From: Stenogyne calaminthoides
Lineage: Eukaryota; Streptophyta; Magnoliopsida; Lamiales; Lamiaceae
Length of the DNA: 64,000 nt
Direction of reading: 5' to 3'
NCBI GenBank assembly: GCA_037126765.1
Contig: JBBCBC010000030.1
Span: 3,072,478 to 3,136,477, forward strand
Position numbers and translations under genes: made by a program. Under the pieces are notes generated by a model, which saw nothing but the letters and a program-made list of their open reading frames with translations, ran no database searches and was not told the origin of the DNA. How positions within the stretch are numbered: the stretch's first letter is position 1; every line of letters begins with the position of its first letter. Below are positions 46,261-58,611 of this stretch, piece after piece.

Positions 46261-47524
46261 GACAAATAATAACAAATTCTGATGTCCTTATAGCTTGTAG
46301 CTGAGTGAATCAGAACGTATCAATGAGATTCTGCTCCTCTCGCATCAGAGTGCATCCTCTAGGGTTTAGGCGTTGCATTTTTTCTTGTGTGTTCTCATGT
46401 GTATGCTTTTTCGTTTTTACTTTGTTTTTTATCATGTGTTGTGCCCGGTCAGCCCTGGGTCATGAAAGAGTATCCACGTGTTCGCCCGATGTACACGTGG
46501 CCTGCTAGATGAGATGGTCAATACCCGGCTAGCACCTTGTGTTTGCCATGTGGCAGCCACGTCAAAGGGTTCGACTGGGACGAAGCACATGCTCGCCACA
46601 TTGGACGAACATAGGGGAAGAGCCACGGCAGGGCCCCGAGGTCGAGCACGGGATCACCTAGCATGAGGCGAGCGCGGTGAGCTACTGTGGTATTATCTGA
46701 ATTGAACTTGCTCCAGTCATTTGAAGAGCCCAAAGAAGGCTCTACATCTGTAGTTTGATCAGCCGCTTTAGCGCCCCAAGAATTATCTTTCGTACCTTTA
46801 TCACCACCAGACCCTAGTGTGTTTCAACCTGAGTCCTTAGACGGTATATCGGAGCACCTAAGGCACCCAACCACCAACCATGCAAGGGGCGAACACGACT
46901 AGGCCCCGGCGCCAACCAAGATGACATTGACGTTTGCCCGTTAGGCGAACACAAAGTGGGCACCCGGGAGCCAACCCACATCACAAACCACAGAGATAGA
47001 TAACCTGCTAGCTAGGCACATAACACCTGGATGACAAGTTGAAGATTTCAAGGACAGACAAAGACACATGTCGACCAGGGGAGTCCTACGGGACATGTGT
47101 CATTACCATATGTAAACTTGTTAAGCAAGAAAATGACAGCTCATGCTTGCCAAGGCAGGACATGCTTGCCCACATGTATAAATAGACAATTTGAGGTCAA
47201 ATAAAGGGTTCAGAAATTTCCCACTCAACACCTCTATATTTACTCTCTAAGTTTTAACGAATCTTTGTTCGACACATACAAATCTTGTGTGTTAGTCAGC
47301 AAAACTTTCAGCCATGTAATATTATCCACATAACATGACTAACAATATCGTACACAAAAAAATATCATTATTATATACAAAAACTATCATTGCTAAAAAA
47401 ATAAAACATATTCTTGAACAATTTATATGGACCAAGAAAAAAGATAAAACATATCAGTATCTACACTACATCTAACGATAAGCCTTAACGAAAGTAATTT
47501 TATTTGATGTAAAATAATCTCAGA
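46261..47524. other. GC-richer, LTR-like segment of unknown origin
   Basis: From about 46436 (TGTTGTGCCCGGTCAGCCC) the GC content rises clearly. A TATAAATA box at about 47176-47183 is followed by an AATAAAG signal and CTCTCTAAG, the order of a retrotransposon LTR promoter and leader. No partner LTR, primer site or clear target duplication is seen, so a solo or truncated LTR is only a guess. From about 47400 the sequence is the 3' flank of RLK gene E. Confidence 0.35.
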
Positions 47525-47804
47525 CTCCATTTGGATGGATGAATTTGAAATTCATGAATTTCACATACAAATCATCACTCTCCAATGAATTTACAAATAC
47601 TTTTAGATTTGAGAGTCTAGTTTAAAATGTAGAGATTTTAAATCCTCATCAAAACCTAGTCATTTGAATTCTCCTCCTCTCTACACCTCCGTCTCTCTCC
47701 CCCTTCACTCTCATCGCTTGACAATTAATAATTTGACATTTATGCATTTTTACCTTTATTATTTTTCAAATTCATTCATTTCAAATCCCCCTATCCTAAT
47801 GGAG
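47525..47804. mobile_element. MITE with CTCCATT(T/A)GGAT termini in gene E 3' flank
   Basis: The ends CTCCATTTGGATGG and CTATCCTAATGGAG are inverted repeats. The flanks CTCAGAC and CTCAGGC look like a 7-8-bp target duplication. The homologous flank of gene A (27265-27285, ATCTCAGACACTTGAATTG) lacks the insert and serves as the empty site. Probably hAT-type. Confidence 0.7.
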
Positions 47805-48056
47805 CCTCAGGCACTTGAGTTTTTTCATTTCTCTGCTTCAAAGCAGGGCTTTTTGAGTTTGAGTTACCTGGAAAATAAACATCTTCTGAATTTTTTTTTA
47901 TAGAAATGCAAATTATATGGAAAGTTATTTAAAGTATTTATAAACATGTTTCTATTCTCGATAAAATAATAAAAATAACACTGACGGATACTATATAGAT
48001 GGATGGAATAACAGAGGAAATGAAGTAGGGAGAGGGAGAAAACGTACTGATTCTTT

Positions 48057-49291
48057 TCAGCTTCTGCGATGTGATAAGTCCAACATCATCTTGCTGATCC
48101 TTGTTACTACATCTTTCATATTAGGCCTCTCCTCTGCCAAATCTGCTGTGCATTCTAGAGCTACTTCCATCGCTGATGTCATGCATCTTTCACCTCTGGC
48201 CCTACTCCTTGTTCTGACATGTCGTGTGTTTTGCTTATTTAGTACTCCATCCATCCTATTTTTTATTGACCATTTCACTTTTGACTCGTGTTTTAACGAT
48301 CAAGTTGTTTATTAGTATATATAATAATAAAGTGACTTTTAAGAAAAAGTGTAAGATAGATGAGGGGTAGGACTATCATACCCCACCTTAAAAATATCTT
48401 TATCATTTCAAGTATTAATAAACTCGCTCGCTAAAAATACGAGTCAAATAGTAAATGGACAATCTAAATCAGGACGGAGGTACTAATAATTAATAACACA
48501 CTATAATGTTAATTGCTAATAACTTGTTCATAAAGCCTAAACTCATAGAACAATACCTTTACAAATTACAAATCATTCACCAAATAATTAAGAAGACAAC
48601 TAAATATTGCTCCATTAATACCTACAAATACTTAATTTAAATATTGAAGAAAGTTAAATGGGTGTGGCAATCGGCATGCTAGTAAAGCCTTAGAGAGCCC
48701 AATGAAGTGGGGATCGGACCAGAGAGATGGTTGTGTGACAAGTCCAAGAATTGCAGATCCTTCAAATCAGCAAAAGAATCAGGTACGGTTTCAGTTTGTT
48801 GTTTGACAACTACAGAGTGATTAGTTTTTGAAGCCGTGAAATAGGACTTTGAATTTCCCCAAAGAGTTGATTTCCTGATAGATCAAACTCTCTAAGGTTC
48901 TTGAGATTGCCAATTTCTCCAGGTAGAGAACCATGAAGGAAATTGTCAGAGAAGTTCATCCTTTCAATATGCTCGTCGAATCAATGGTAGATGGAATCGT
49001 GAAATTGAGTGCATTGTCAGCCAAATTGATTTCTCGCAACGAAGAAAGGTTCCCTAAACAACTGGGGAGTTAACCTAACAAATTATTTCCCGCCAAATTA
49101 ATGAAATACAGATTTTCCAGATTGCAAATGGCATGCGTGATGGAACCCTGGCACTTATTGCCACCCATACCCAACATCTGCAAGGTTCTTAAATTTCCGA
49201 GTGCCGCTGGAATGGCTCCTGTTAATTCATTATCACCGAGGTATAATGATATCAAGTTGGTTAAGTTGCCTATTTCATTGGGGAGTGGGCT
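48057..49291 (-). pseudogene. RLK gene E, 3' remnants
   Basis: Minus-strand pieces match gene A: LRRs with NLTNLISLYLGDNELTGAIP and NLRTLQMLGMGGNKCQGSI (49255-49070), shorter LRR scraps at 48690-49060 in changing frames (DLSHNHLSGPIPTS near 48720), and the last exon (48278-48057: ALECTADLAEERPNMKDVVT, ending MMLDLSHRRS). The transmembrane and most of the kinase part are deleted, and a Stowaway lies between exon 3 and the LRRs. At about 49291 the homology stops abruptly at viral DNA. The matching exon 1 is probably the fragment at 59979-60306. Confidence 0.8.
48245..48480. mobile_element. Stowaway-like MITE in gene E remnant
   Basis: 236 bp, starts CTCCATCCATCCTATTTTTT, ends AATCAGGACGGAGG, with TA on both sides (48243-48244, 48481-48482). 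Confidence 0.75.
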
Positions 49292-49296
49292 TCTGA

Positions 49297-51730
49297 AGAT
49301 TCTTTGTTTGAAATTAGAAGAGCAGAGATTTTATCTCTAAGGTCTTCATTATCATGAAAAACCTCGTCAATTTTCTTTTTGAGTGTACAAGCATCAGCTT
49401 TGTGACCAAGCTTTTGACATTTAAAACATCTTGGTTGAAATTTGTTAAATTTCTTAAAAGGTTTTTTCTTATTAGAGTTTTGAGAGTCTTTAGAGGAATA
49501 TTTATGTGAAGATTTTCTATCTTTAGGATTTTTAGAAAATCTCTTAGCTTTCTTTTTGAGTTTAGAAGAAGGAGCTTGAATTTTCTGAAGACCAAAGGCT
49601 TCACAGAAAGTACCATCTTCTCTTTTGAAAGTACTCTTTTCGGAACCATATTTGGATTGAATTTTGAGTTCAGAACATAAAGAGAGAGCTTCCTTCTTTA
49701 TAAAAGCGAATAATTGGCCATAGGTGATACCATCAAAATTGATATCAGCCATACCATTAGCTTCTTTGAGTTTATTATGAATTCTTTCACTGAAAAGTCT
49801 AGGAAGACCTGCAACAAATCTTTCTTTCCAAAAAGATGCATTGCAATCAGTTCTTTTAAGAACATGAGTAAGAAAGACATCCTTATACCAACGATAATCT
49901 GAAAGAGTTGGACAACGAAGGTTTGAAAGGACAATTTGAGTTGAGTCAAGTTCTTCTTTAGGATTACCAATAAAATACATGCCAATAGTGATTATTAAAA
50001 AATCACAAGCATCATTTTTAATAGTAATAATACCATTTTCATCCTCGAAGGTAGAAACATGGTCAAGAATAGCTTTTTTATTTTCAAGAGTGAGAGAATT
50101 ATCCCACCAGTTTTTGAGTTGTCCAGTAAAACCACTGACAATAAGGGCTACAACATTTTCTTCATTTTGATTAGTAATTTTGTAGGCAACACGTGCCATA
50201 CCCATTTCTTGAAGTGTATTCAAAATTTCATATTCAGACTTTCCATCAATGTTCCATTTGGTTATGGAAGATCCGTCATATTTTGCACCATTTTTGAAAT
50301 GTGCCCTTTCTTCAAATCAGATATCAGGAGGAGTGTATCGATTATTGTAGAAAGGTTTAGTTCCAGGTTTGAAATTAATTCTGTTGATTTCTTTTTTAGG
50401 ACTATCATCAGAATCATTATCTTTGGTATTATCTTCTAGACAATTAATGTTTTTAGAAGATGAACCTTCGTAAGAAATACGACGAGTAATTTTGTCAATA
50501 AGATCAAAGGATGAAGAAAGTTTTAGATTGTCTTCTGTTTTGTCAGGAAGACTTCTGGTCATGAAATGAGGAACAGAAGTAGGAAAATTTGGAGTTGTAT
50601 TTTTAACAATATTTTTAGAATCAATTTTAACAGATATATTATCAACTTGTTCGGCTATAGTATGAAGAATTTGATTTGAATAATTATTTTGTTCGTGAAG
50701 TTTTCTGATGTCACTCATTTTTGGTGCATCATCTCCCTCTCTTCCAACTCTGAAAGGAGTTGCTAGAACTTCTTCATTATTAATAGGAATTTTAATATTT
50801 TGAAGAGGTGGATGAATAGCTGTAACAGTTGAACCTGTAACAAGATTCCATTTTTTATAAAGATTAGTTTGAACATTAATTTGATCAAGAGTATAGACAT
50901 CTTCTTCGATGTCATTGAGTTTGCAATAAGCAGCGAACCAATTTAATATAGGAATATTGTCTCTGAATTTATGGAGACCAATAATCCATTCTTCTTGAAG
51001 TTTGTTTCTAAACTTTTCATCAAGTTTTAAAAACCAATTTCTTCTATCTTCGTCTTCAGGATCATTGAATTCTTCTTCAAGATAATTGAAGTCGACATGA
51101 AATTCTCTCTGAATCATATTAATTTGATCCATTTGAGAATAAGTTGGAGAACCGATATGAGATGATTCTTCATTGAAGTCGGTATGATAGCTGGTGCTTG
51201 GAATAGGAGTTTTAAAATCAACTTTGACATTTTGAAAGTTAGATCTAGATCCTTCTGAAAAAGAGGTTCTAGAATAGACTTCTTGAATTTGGATATTAGG
51301 TCTTTCTTTAAAACGGAGAGAGTTGAATCAAAGTAAAGCTCTTCCTTCTGAGTCTTCTTCTATTTCAGAGATTTCTCTTTTTTCAATTCTTCTAGGAATT
51401 TGAGGATTAGAAATTTGGAATTCTTTCGGAATGGTTATTTCATTCCATTTTAGTCTTTTAGGAACAAATATAGTAGAGTTATCTGCTTCTATTTGTAATA
51501 AGACTGTTTCATCTTTTGTAGTAGGATTAAGGATGAATTTAGGATTAAGTTGAGAAGACATAACCCTAAAATGAATTCGATAAATGATTGCAAAGTTTTT
51601 GCAGAGATACTTAAATTCATCTCCTTGAATATGCATATCAAGGATAAGAGCATCATTAATAAGAGGATCGGTAAGGTCTACCGAGTAATTAGGAGCACAA
51701 TTAAAATAAATTGGTCCATTACAAATGTTA
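49297..51730 (-). pseudogene. Endogenous caulimovirid: movement and coat protein region
   Basis: A minus-strand reading frame enters at the 51730 junction in a movement-protein (30K family) segment with GPIYFNC, DPLIND and YLCKNFAIIYRI. It continues as a polyprotein with a region containing RRNWFLKLDEKFRNKLQEEW and ends in a coat-protein part with a CX2CX4HX4C zinc knuckle (CFKCQKLGHKADAC, about 49400) preceded by a Lys/Ser-rich stretch. One stop near 51326 and another at about 50317 break it, and its 3' end is cut where LRR sequence of gene E begins. This is an old genomic copy of a plant pararetrovirus (family Caulimoviridae; the genus is not resolved, Florendovirus- or Petuvirus-like), not a replicating unit. 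Confidence 0.75.
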
Positions 51731-52231
51731 GTTATGCCATTTGGACTAAAGAATGCACCATCAGAATTTCAAAATATAATGAATGATATATTCAATAATT
51801 ATTCTGACTTTTCAATTGTTTATATTGATGATGTTCTTTTATTTTCTAAAGACATTGATCAACATTTCAAACATCTTAACATCTTTTTACAGGTTGTTAA
51901 GAAAAATGGTTTAGCAATTTCTGCTCCCAAAATCAAATTATTTCAAACTAAAATTAGATTTCTTGGTCATGATATTCATAGAGGCACTATCAAGCCTATT
52001 GCTAGAGCAATTGAATTTGCTAACAAATTTCCTAATGAAATCAAAGATAAGAATCAATTGCAAAGATTTCTTGGATGTCTTAATTACATCTCTGATTTCT
52101 TTCCTAATCTTAGAATTATCTGTAAACCTCTTTTTCAAAGACTTTAAAAGGATCCTCCTTCATGGAATTCCACACATACTAATATTGTTATAAATATTAA
52201 AAAAACAAGTTAAATCTCTTCCAAATTTCAG
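51731..52231 (+). pseudogene. Endogenous caulimovirid: reverse transcriptase fragment, inverted
   Basis: On the plus strand, MPFGLKNAPSEFQNIMNDIF and YIDDVLLFSKD (RT fingers/palm with the catalytic YIDD), then FLGHDIHRGTIKPI and LQRFLGCLNYISDFFPN, match caulimovirid RT. A stop lies at about 52146. The frame continues weakly to about 52231, where copia gag sequence takes over. It lies head-to-head with the movement/coat fragment, whereas in a virus both read in one direction. The RNase H domain and the N-terminal half of RT are missing. Confidence 0.75.
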
Positions 52232-53568
52232 AAGAAGAACGATGGGAAATCCACTAAACAAGATCAGAAGGGTTCTGATTTTGTGGAAAAGAGAAAGTGC
52301 TTCCATTGCCACAAACCTGGTCACCTGAAGAAGAATTGTCCAGATAAAGAGAAAAAACCACAAGAACCTCCTAAAGCAGAAGCAGCAGTTGCTGAACAAG
52401 GCTATGAAAGTGTAGAGGCCATGACTGTAACTAACAACAAACTCTCCTATGAGTGGGTGCTTGATTCTGGTTGTTCCTTTCATATGTGTCCTATAGAGCA
52501 TTGGTTTGTAGATTTGAAACTCTATGATGGAGGTCTTGTGTTATTGGAAAATGATGAAAGCTGTCAAGTTAAGGGTAGTGGATCTATCAAAATCAGGATG
52601 TTTGATGGGAAGATAAGAATATTAACAAATGTGAGATTTGTACCTGATCTTAAGAGAAATCTGATTTCACTAGGCTCACTTAATGCACTTGGGTATGAAT
52701 TCAACACAAATAGAGGTTTCATACAAGTCACTAAGTCTAGCAGAGTAGTGATGAAGGAGAAAAGGCAAATGAACAATATACTCTAGTAGGGAAAACTGTT
52801 GTTGGTGCCTCTGATGCAACTGTTAGTAAAGATATTACTACTTTGTGGCATAAAAGACTTGCTCACATTGGTGAAAAGGGCCTGCAAGAGTTGACAAAGA
52901 AAGGTATGTTTTCTGGGAATAGTCGATCAAAGTTGGAGTTCTGTGAACAGTGTGTATTTGGGAAGTCAAAGAAGAAATCATTTCCAAAAGGCATGCATTC
53001 CACTGCTGAGAAGTTTGATTATGTTCACTCTGATATTTGGGGGCCATCTAGAGTAGAAACTCATGGTGCAGGCAGATACTTTATGACCATTATTGATGAT
53101 TTTTCAAGAAAGGTCTGGGTATTCATTTTGAAGCTGAAAAGTGATGCATTTGGAAAGTTTAAGGAATGACTTGCTGAGTATGAGAATAAGCTTGGGAAGA
53201 AGCTTAAACACTTAAGAACGGAAATTGGCCTGGAGTATCTCTCTGAAGAGTTTCAGATTTTCTGCAGAAAGAAAGGGATCACAACAGTTCCACTGAATCC
53301 TCAATAAAATGGAATTGCTGAGAAGATGAATGGAACACTACTTGAGAGAGTGAAATGTATGCTCTCTGATGCAAAACTTCCAAGAATTTTCTGGGGAGAA
53401 GTTGTTAACACAACAAGCTATCTGATAAACAAGTCTTCATCCACTGCTATTGGGATGAAGACACCTGATGAAGTCTGGTATGGAAGGATCTCTGATTACT
53501 CAAAACTGAGAGTGTTTGGATGCACTGCTTATGCACACATCAGACAGGACAAACTGGAACCAAGAGCT

Positions 53569-54890
53569 CTGATAAGTCAGAATTATTGGGAAATTTTTGT
53601 GCTTTAATGGGTTGTTTTACAACAACAATTCTCTATTTTGCTCGTAATTATCCGACTTACTACTTTTGGTATTTATGGGCTATGATACTATATTTTTATT
53701 GAATTTCAGGTCTTTTTGAAATATTTTGATGAAGTTTGAGACGTATGGCGTGTAAAGGTAAATGAGTTGATTGAGTCAATTGCAACCCAACACTGCCGCT
53801 TGCAACATGATATGATCGGAAGTCAAGCTCATGAATCAAGGCCCAAATAATTAATTTATTAAAGTTGATTAATGACAAAGTATTTGTCACGTGGGGAAAG
53901 GGCTATTAAGCCCATGCTTAATTATTCTTGAAGACCTAATATATTATCTAATTTGGTGGACATAAAAGGAGGAGGACTGCAACTTGGGCTTCAAGAAAAG
54001 AAAGAAATCAACCACCTTGTGTATGCAATATATATGCCTCTTAATTGAGAAAGACGCAAGACAGTTTTCGACGAGAGATTGAGAAGAAAACACCACATAT
54101 TTATTTTATTTTTAAAGCTAGGTTTAGTGGTTAATTTCTTATTCTAGTTCAAGGAGACGTGAAACTCTGAATGATTTGAGACTCTTTTATTTAATAATGA
54201 TTTTCTAACTCTTATTTGATTTCTTCGTTATTTGATTATATGCTTTGCGTGTTTTGATTAATAGATTTATTAGGATTGATCACCTTAATTTATTTATTTA
54301 TCAATTCTAGCTAGATTGAACGTTATAATCCGTAATTGTTATAATTGTGTAATCGAAGTAGCAACTAGGGCAGATCACTCTAGGGATAACGAAGTCTAGA
54401 TTATATAGTTCGAACGTTTCGCTTCCATAGTTTAGTTTGCTCTATGTTTTGGTTCGTTAATGCGTTCTGTGGATTAAATCTTAAATACATGTTTTGAGGT
54501 TGTTCATTGGAATAGATTAATTAGGGGTCGTACTTTCTAATTAATTAAACTTAAGAAACAATTCGGACTAGTTTGGTCGTACCACTGGTCTAGGGGCAAG
54601 ATTCGAATAGAGTCAAGAATATCATTAGTTTTTAATTGAGTGAATAATCATTCAGGGGGAAGCTATCCGAGAACTAGACTTTTTTATTTATTTATTGTAT
54701 TCTTTTTATTTGCATGTCTTTTAGTAGTTTTAGAATAAATCAATCCAATCCCCCCTTTTTATTGCTTTTATACACGAATTATTCAATTTAATTTCACTAT
54801 TCCCTGTGGGATCGACCCTTACTACATTAGTGAATTAGCTAAGGTATTTATATTTATTTTTGGGTGCCGGCGACAACACACCAAATTTTG
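53569..54890 (+). mobile_element. LTR-type insertion, about 1.3 kb, in copia integrase
   Basis: Target duplication GAGCT at 53564-53568 and 54891-54895. The interrupted codons join cleanly as Arg-Ala-Leu-Lys-Cys when it is removed. The insert starts (C)TGATAAGTCAGAATTATT and ends near GCGACAACACACCAAATTTT. CCCTGTGGGATCGACCC at about 54803-54819 and the ACACACCAAATTTTG end resemble the 3' end of gypsy-type LTRs. Lacking internal domains, it is best read as a solo LTR; the exact termini do not give a clean TG...CA. Confidence 0.7.
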
Positions 54891-56684
54891 GAGCTTTGAA
54901 ATGCATCTTTGTGGGCTATCCTAAGGGTGTTAAGGGATACAGATTATGTTGCTTGCAGCTTGGAAATCAGAAATGCATAGTGAGCAGAGATGTGACATTT
55001 CATGAAGAAAAGATGGGATATAAACATCAGGGAAGTACTCAGGATGTTGATGGAAACATTGCTGAAGAGAACACTCCACTTCAGGTGGAGATATCAGACA
55101 GAGATGAAGAAGAAATGGTCACTGATGAGCCACCTGCAGAAGGTGAAAATAATGATGATGGTGCACATATGGGTGATCAAGCTGATAATCTGAATGATTA
55201 CAGATTAGCAAGAGATAGAGTGGGAAGAACCATAACACCTTTAGCTAGATTTGCTCATGCTGATCTAGTTTCATATGCCTTGGTCACTGCAGAAAATGTG
55301 GAGTATCAGGAACCAAAAGACTACAAAGAAGCTATATCCAGTAATGACAGCAGTAAGTGGATATTGGCTATGAAAGAAGAGTTACAGTCCTTAGAGAAGA
55401 ACTGTACTTGGAAACTTGTAGAGAAACCTAAGAATCAAAAGCTACTCAGTTGCGGATGGATCTTCAAGAGAAAAATTGAAGTGGGGGTCACAGAACAAGT
55501 CAAATTCAAGGCTAGATTGGTAGCTAGGGGTTTTACACAGAGGGAAGGGATAGATTACAATGAAGTATTCTCACCAGTTGTGAAACACTACTCCATAAGG
55601 CTCTTATTGGCAAAAGTTGTTCAAGATGATTTGGAACTTCAACAGTTAGATGTCAAGACATCATTCTTACATGGAGAATTTGAAGAAACCATCTACATGA
55701 CACAACCAGAAGGTTTTATCTCTCATGGGAATGAGAATAAGGTATGTCTCTTAAAGAAGTCCTTATATGGCTTGAAACAAAGTCCTAGACAATGGTATAA
55801 GAAGTTTGACAGTTTTATAATATCCATTGGATTCTCAAGATGCCCCTAAGATAATTGTGTTTACTTAGAGAAAAGAAATGAATCTGTTATCACCTACCTA
55901 CTGTTGTATGTTTATGATATGATGCTGGCAAGTGAGAGTATAACTAGGATCCAGATCATTAAGGGAAAACTCAGTAAAGCTTTTGTGATGAAAGATTTAG
56001 GTGAGGCAAAGAGGATTCTAGGAATGGATATTATCAGGAATAAAGCTGCAGGGAAACTTGTTTTGACTCAAGCTGGGTATGTTCAGAAGGTTCTTAAGAG
56101 ATTTTACATGCATCAAGCAAAAATCAGTGAATACACCTATTGGTCAACATTTCAAGTTGTCAAAAGATCAGTCTCCATCTTGTGACAATGAAAGAAAGCA
56201 GATGAGCAGTGTGCCTTATGCAAATGGAGTTGGAAGCTTAATATATGGTATGGTTTGTAGCATGCCTGATCTTGCTTATGCAATGAGTATGGTAAGTAGA
56301 TTCATGGCTGATCCAGGAAGAACTCATTGTGAAGCTTTAAAGTGGGTATCTAGATATGTTAGTGGGACATCAAAGTCAGGCTTATTGTTTGAGAAAACTG
56401 AGAAGCAGACAGAACCTCTACAAGGCTTTGTTGATGCTGATTTTGCAGGAAGTATTGATACAAGAAAGTCTCTAACAGGTTATACATATTCACACTTTAT
56501 GGCACAGCAATGAGTTGGAGGTCCATATTACAACCAGTGGTGGCATTATCTACAACTCGAAATTTGAATATATTGCGATCCACGAAGCGGTGAAAAAGAG
56601 GCTACATGGTTAAAGGGAATTCTACAGGATTTTGGGATTGATCAGAAGAGTGTTACTATCTTATGTGATAATCAAAGTACCATC

Positions 56685-58611
56685 TGTTGGGAGATGAATT
56701 TAATAAAGAAGTTTTGATTAGATCCCAAAACCCCTGAGTATGACATGTTCAGGATAATCTTGATAAGAAAGTCGGGTTTTGATTATAGATTGTTAGGAAG
56801 TTATCTGCGCACCATGTAGTCCAGATATAAATCATGTTAGATTTTGAAGATCATGAAGAATCAAGACTCGAGGAGATCTTGAGTAATTGAAGAATCGAGA
56901 GAATCAAGATTCGTAAGAGATGTAAGAACCGAAAAAACTCAAGAAGTTCTCAAGATATTGAAGGACTCGGATAAACCGTAATGATTCAAGAAACCGAATA
57001 AATGTTAGAGAAGATACTAAGTTATCAAGACTCAGATGAGATTATCAAGACTTCGAAAAGACCGAATGTTCAGAGGCACTGAAGAAATATCTATCTGAAT
57101 TTATACAAAACTGAGGAAAACATACAAGTTCAGAAAAGTAGATATTGCCCAAAACATTCAAACGCAGACAAAAAGGAACTAAGTCTAGGTGTTGTTTAAG
57201 GATGTCTCATTCAGAGAAATTGACCCAAAAGAGTCGTTTTGTTTGTTTACATTCATCAAGACAAGAACCAATCAGAGGAAGACAACATCTTGACTTTCAT
57301 CGGTTAATCGAAAAGCGACAGACCACTGAATTATGTCGTTAGTACTAAGTTCGATCGCAAAAAATTGGTGATTGGCTACATGGCTGCATATTTCCTAAAA
57401 AACATGCAAGCGGAGTGTTCAAACCCTAAATATAGTCGATTCATCAAACACCAGAAGAGGAAACCCTTGATACTATCTCCTCCAACGGATAGTTTTTCAA
57501 GAGTAACCTTGGTGAAGGTTGCCTATAAATACCAGTGACCTTCTACATTGAGAGGTTACGGGAAATTTTAAGCAACTCAAGAGCTCATTCGTATTATTGC
57601 AAATTGAAGCACTCGAAAACCCTAGAATTTCTCAAGTGTTTCACATTGGAGAGCTCATTCACTAAGTTTAGATTGATAAGAAATATCCAAAGCTTAGTAG
57701 AGATATCCTAGCCTTTACATTTGTTCTTATTGTAAAGGATATCTCACCCTAGTTGGAAACCAACCCAAAACCCAAACCCTTTGTTAAGGTAGTTTGTGTG
57801 TGATTTGTTGGTGAGTTAGAATTGTAAAAAAGAAGTGAGTAAGCTACTGATGAGTTTAGCAAATTAAAAACTCTAGAGAAGAAGTTAGTAAAAGCTACCG
57901 TGGTAGTCCCGAACAATTGTGTGTGTTTGAGTTAGTAAGGCTGCAGTGAGTCACTTGAAAAAACTCAAGGTAGAAAAGTGAGTAAGCTAAGTGAAGTTAA
58001 ATTTGAAAGCTTTAGGAAGTGGTTAAGGAATTTTCTCGAAGATCGGAGAGAGTGGATGTAGGAGCTTGAGTCTCTGAACCACTATAATTACTATTGTTGT
58101 TTGCTTTATGTACTGCATTTTATCTGTTGCATATTTTTCACTGAAAGGTGATATTACTAATATTCAGTTGGAACCAATCCACTGAACTGCATAAAATTGG
58201 TCACAGCCTTAATCTTTGTTTTATTAAAGGAAGAAGATTTTCAAAGAAAGCTAAAAGCAGTATAAACTTAAGGGCCAACCATTCAAGACACTTGAGTAGC
58301 TAGAACAGATAGTTACCAAAATGAACTAACTCTCTTGAAAGTGTTCAAGAAGATAATTATCGATCCAGCTCCTCGAGGATCTCGATAAATTCAGGATCGG
58401 TTAGGCTAATCTGAAGCTTCGAAAAAAATTTCGGGATCATTGTCTCGAAGAGACTTTTGACTCGAAAGCAATCCGTGCTTTTCGAGGGCAAAATTATTAG
58501 GATAACGACCCATCCGACCTCAGTGAAGAAAAGTTTTAAAAATCACTGAACACGTGTATTCCCCCCCCCCCCCATACACACGTGTGAGACTCGTTAGCAC
58601 CGGGACCAACA
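56685..58611 (+). mobile_element. Solo LTR, about 1.9 kb, in copia RNase H
   Basis: It starts TGTTGGGAGATG and ends GGGACCAACA, short inverted ends TGTTGG/CCAACA. The flanks CCATC and TCATC are a 5-bp duplication with one mismatch. Removing it reunites STI and HLVKHQ of RNase H. A TATAAATA promoter box lies at about 57525, and a run of 14 C's sits at 58560-58573 near the end, a feature of some long SIRE-type copia LTRs. No primer site or coding region inside. Confidence 0.75.
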
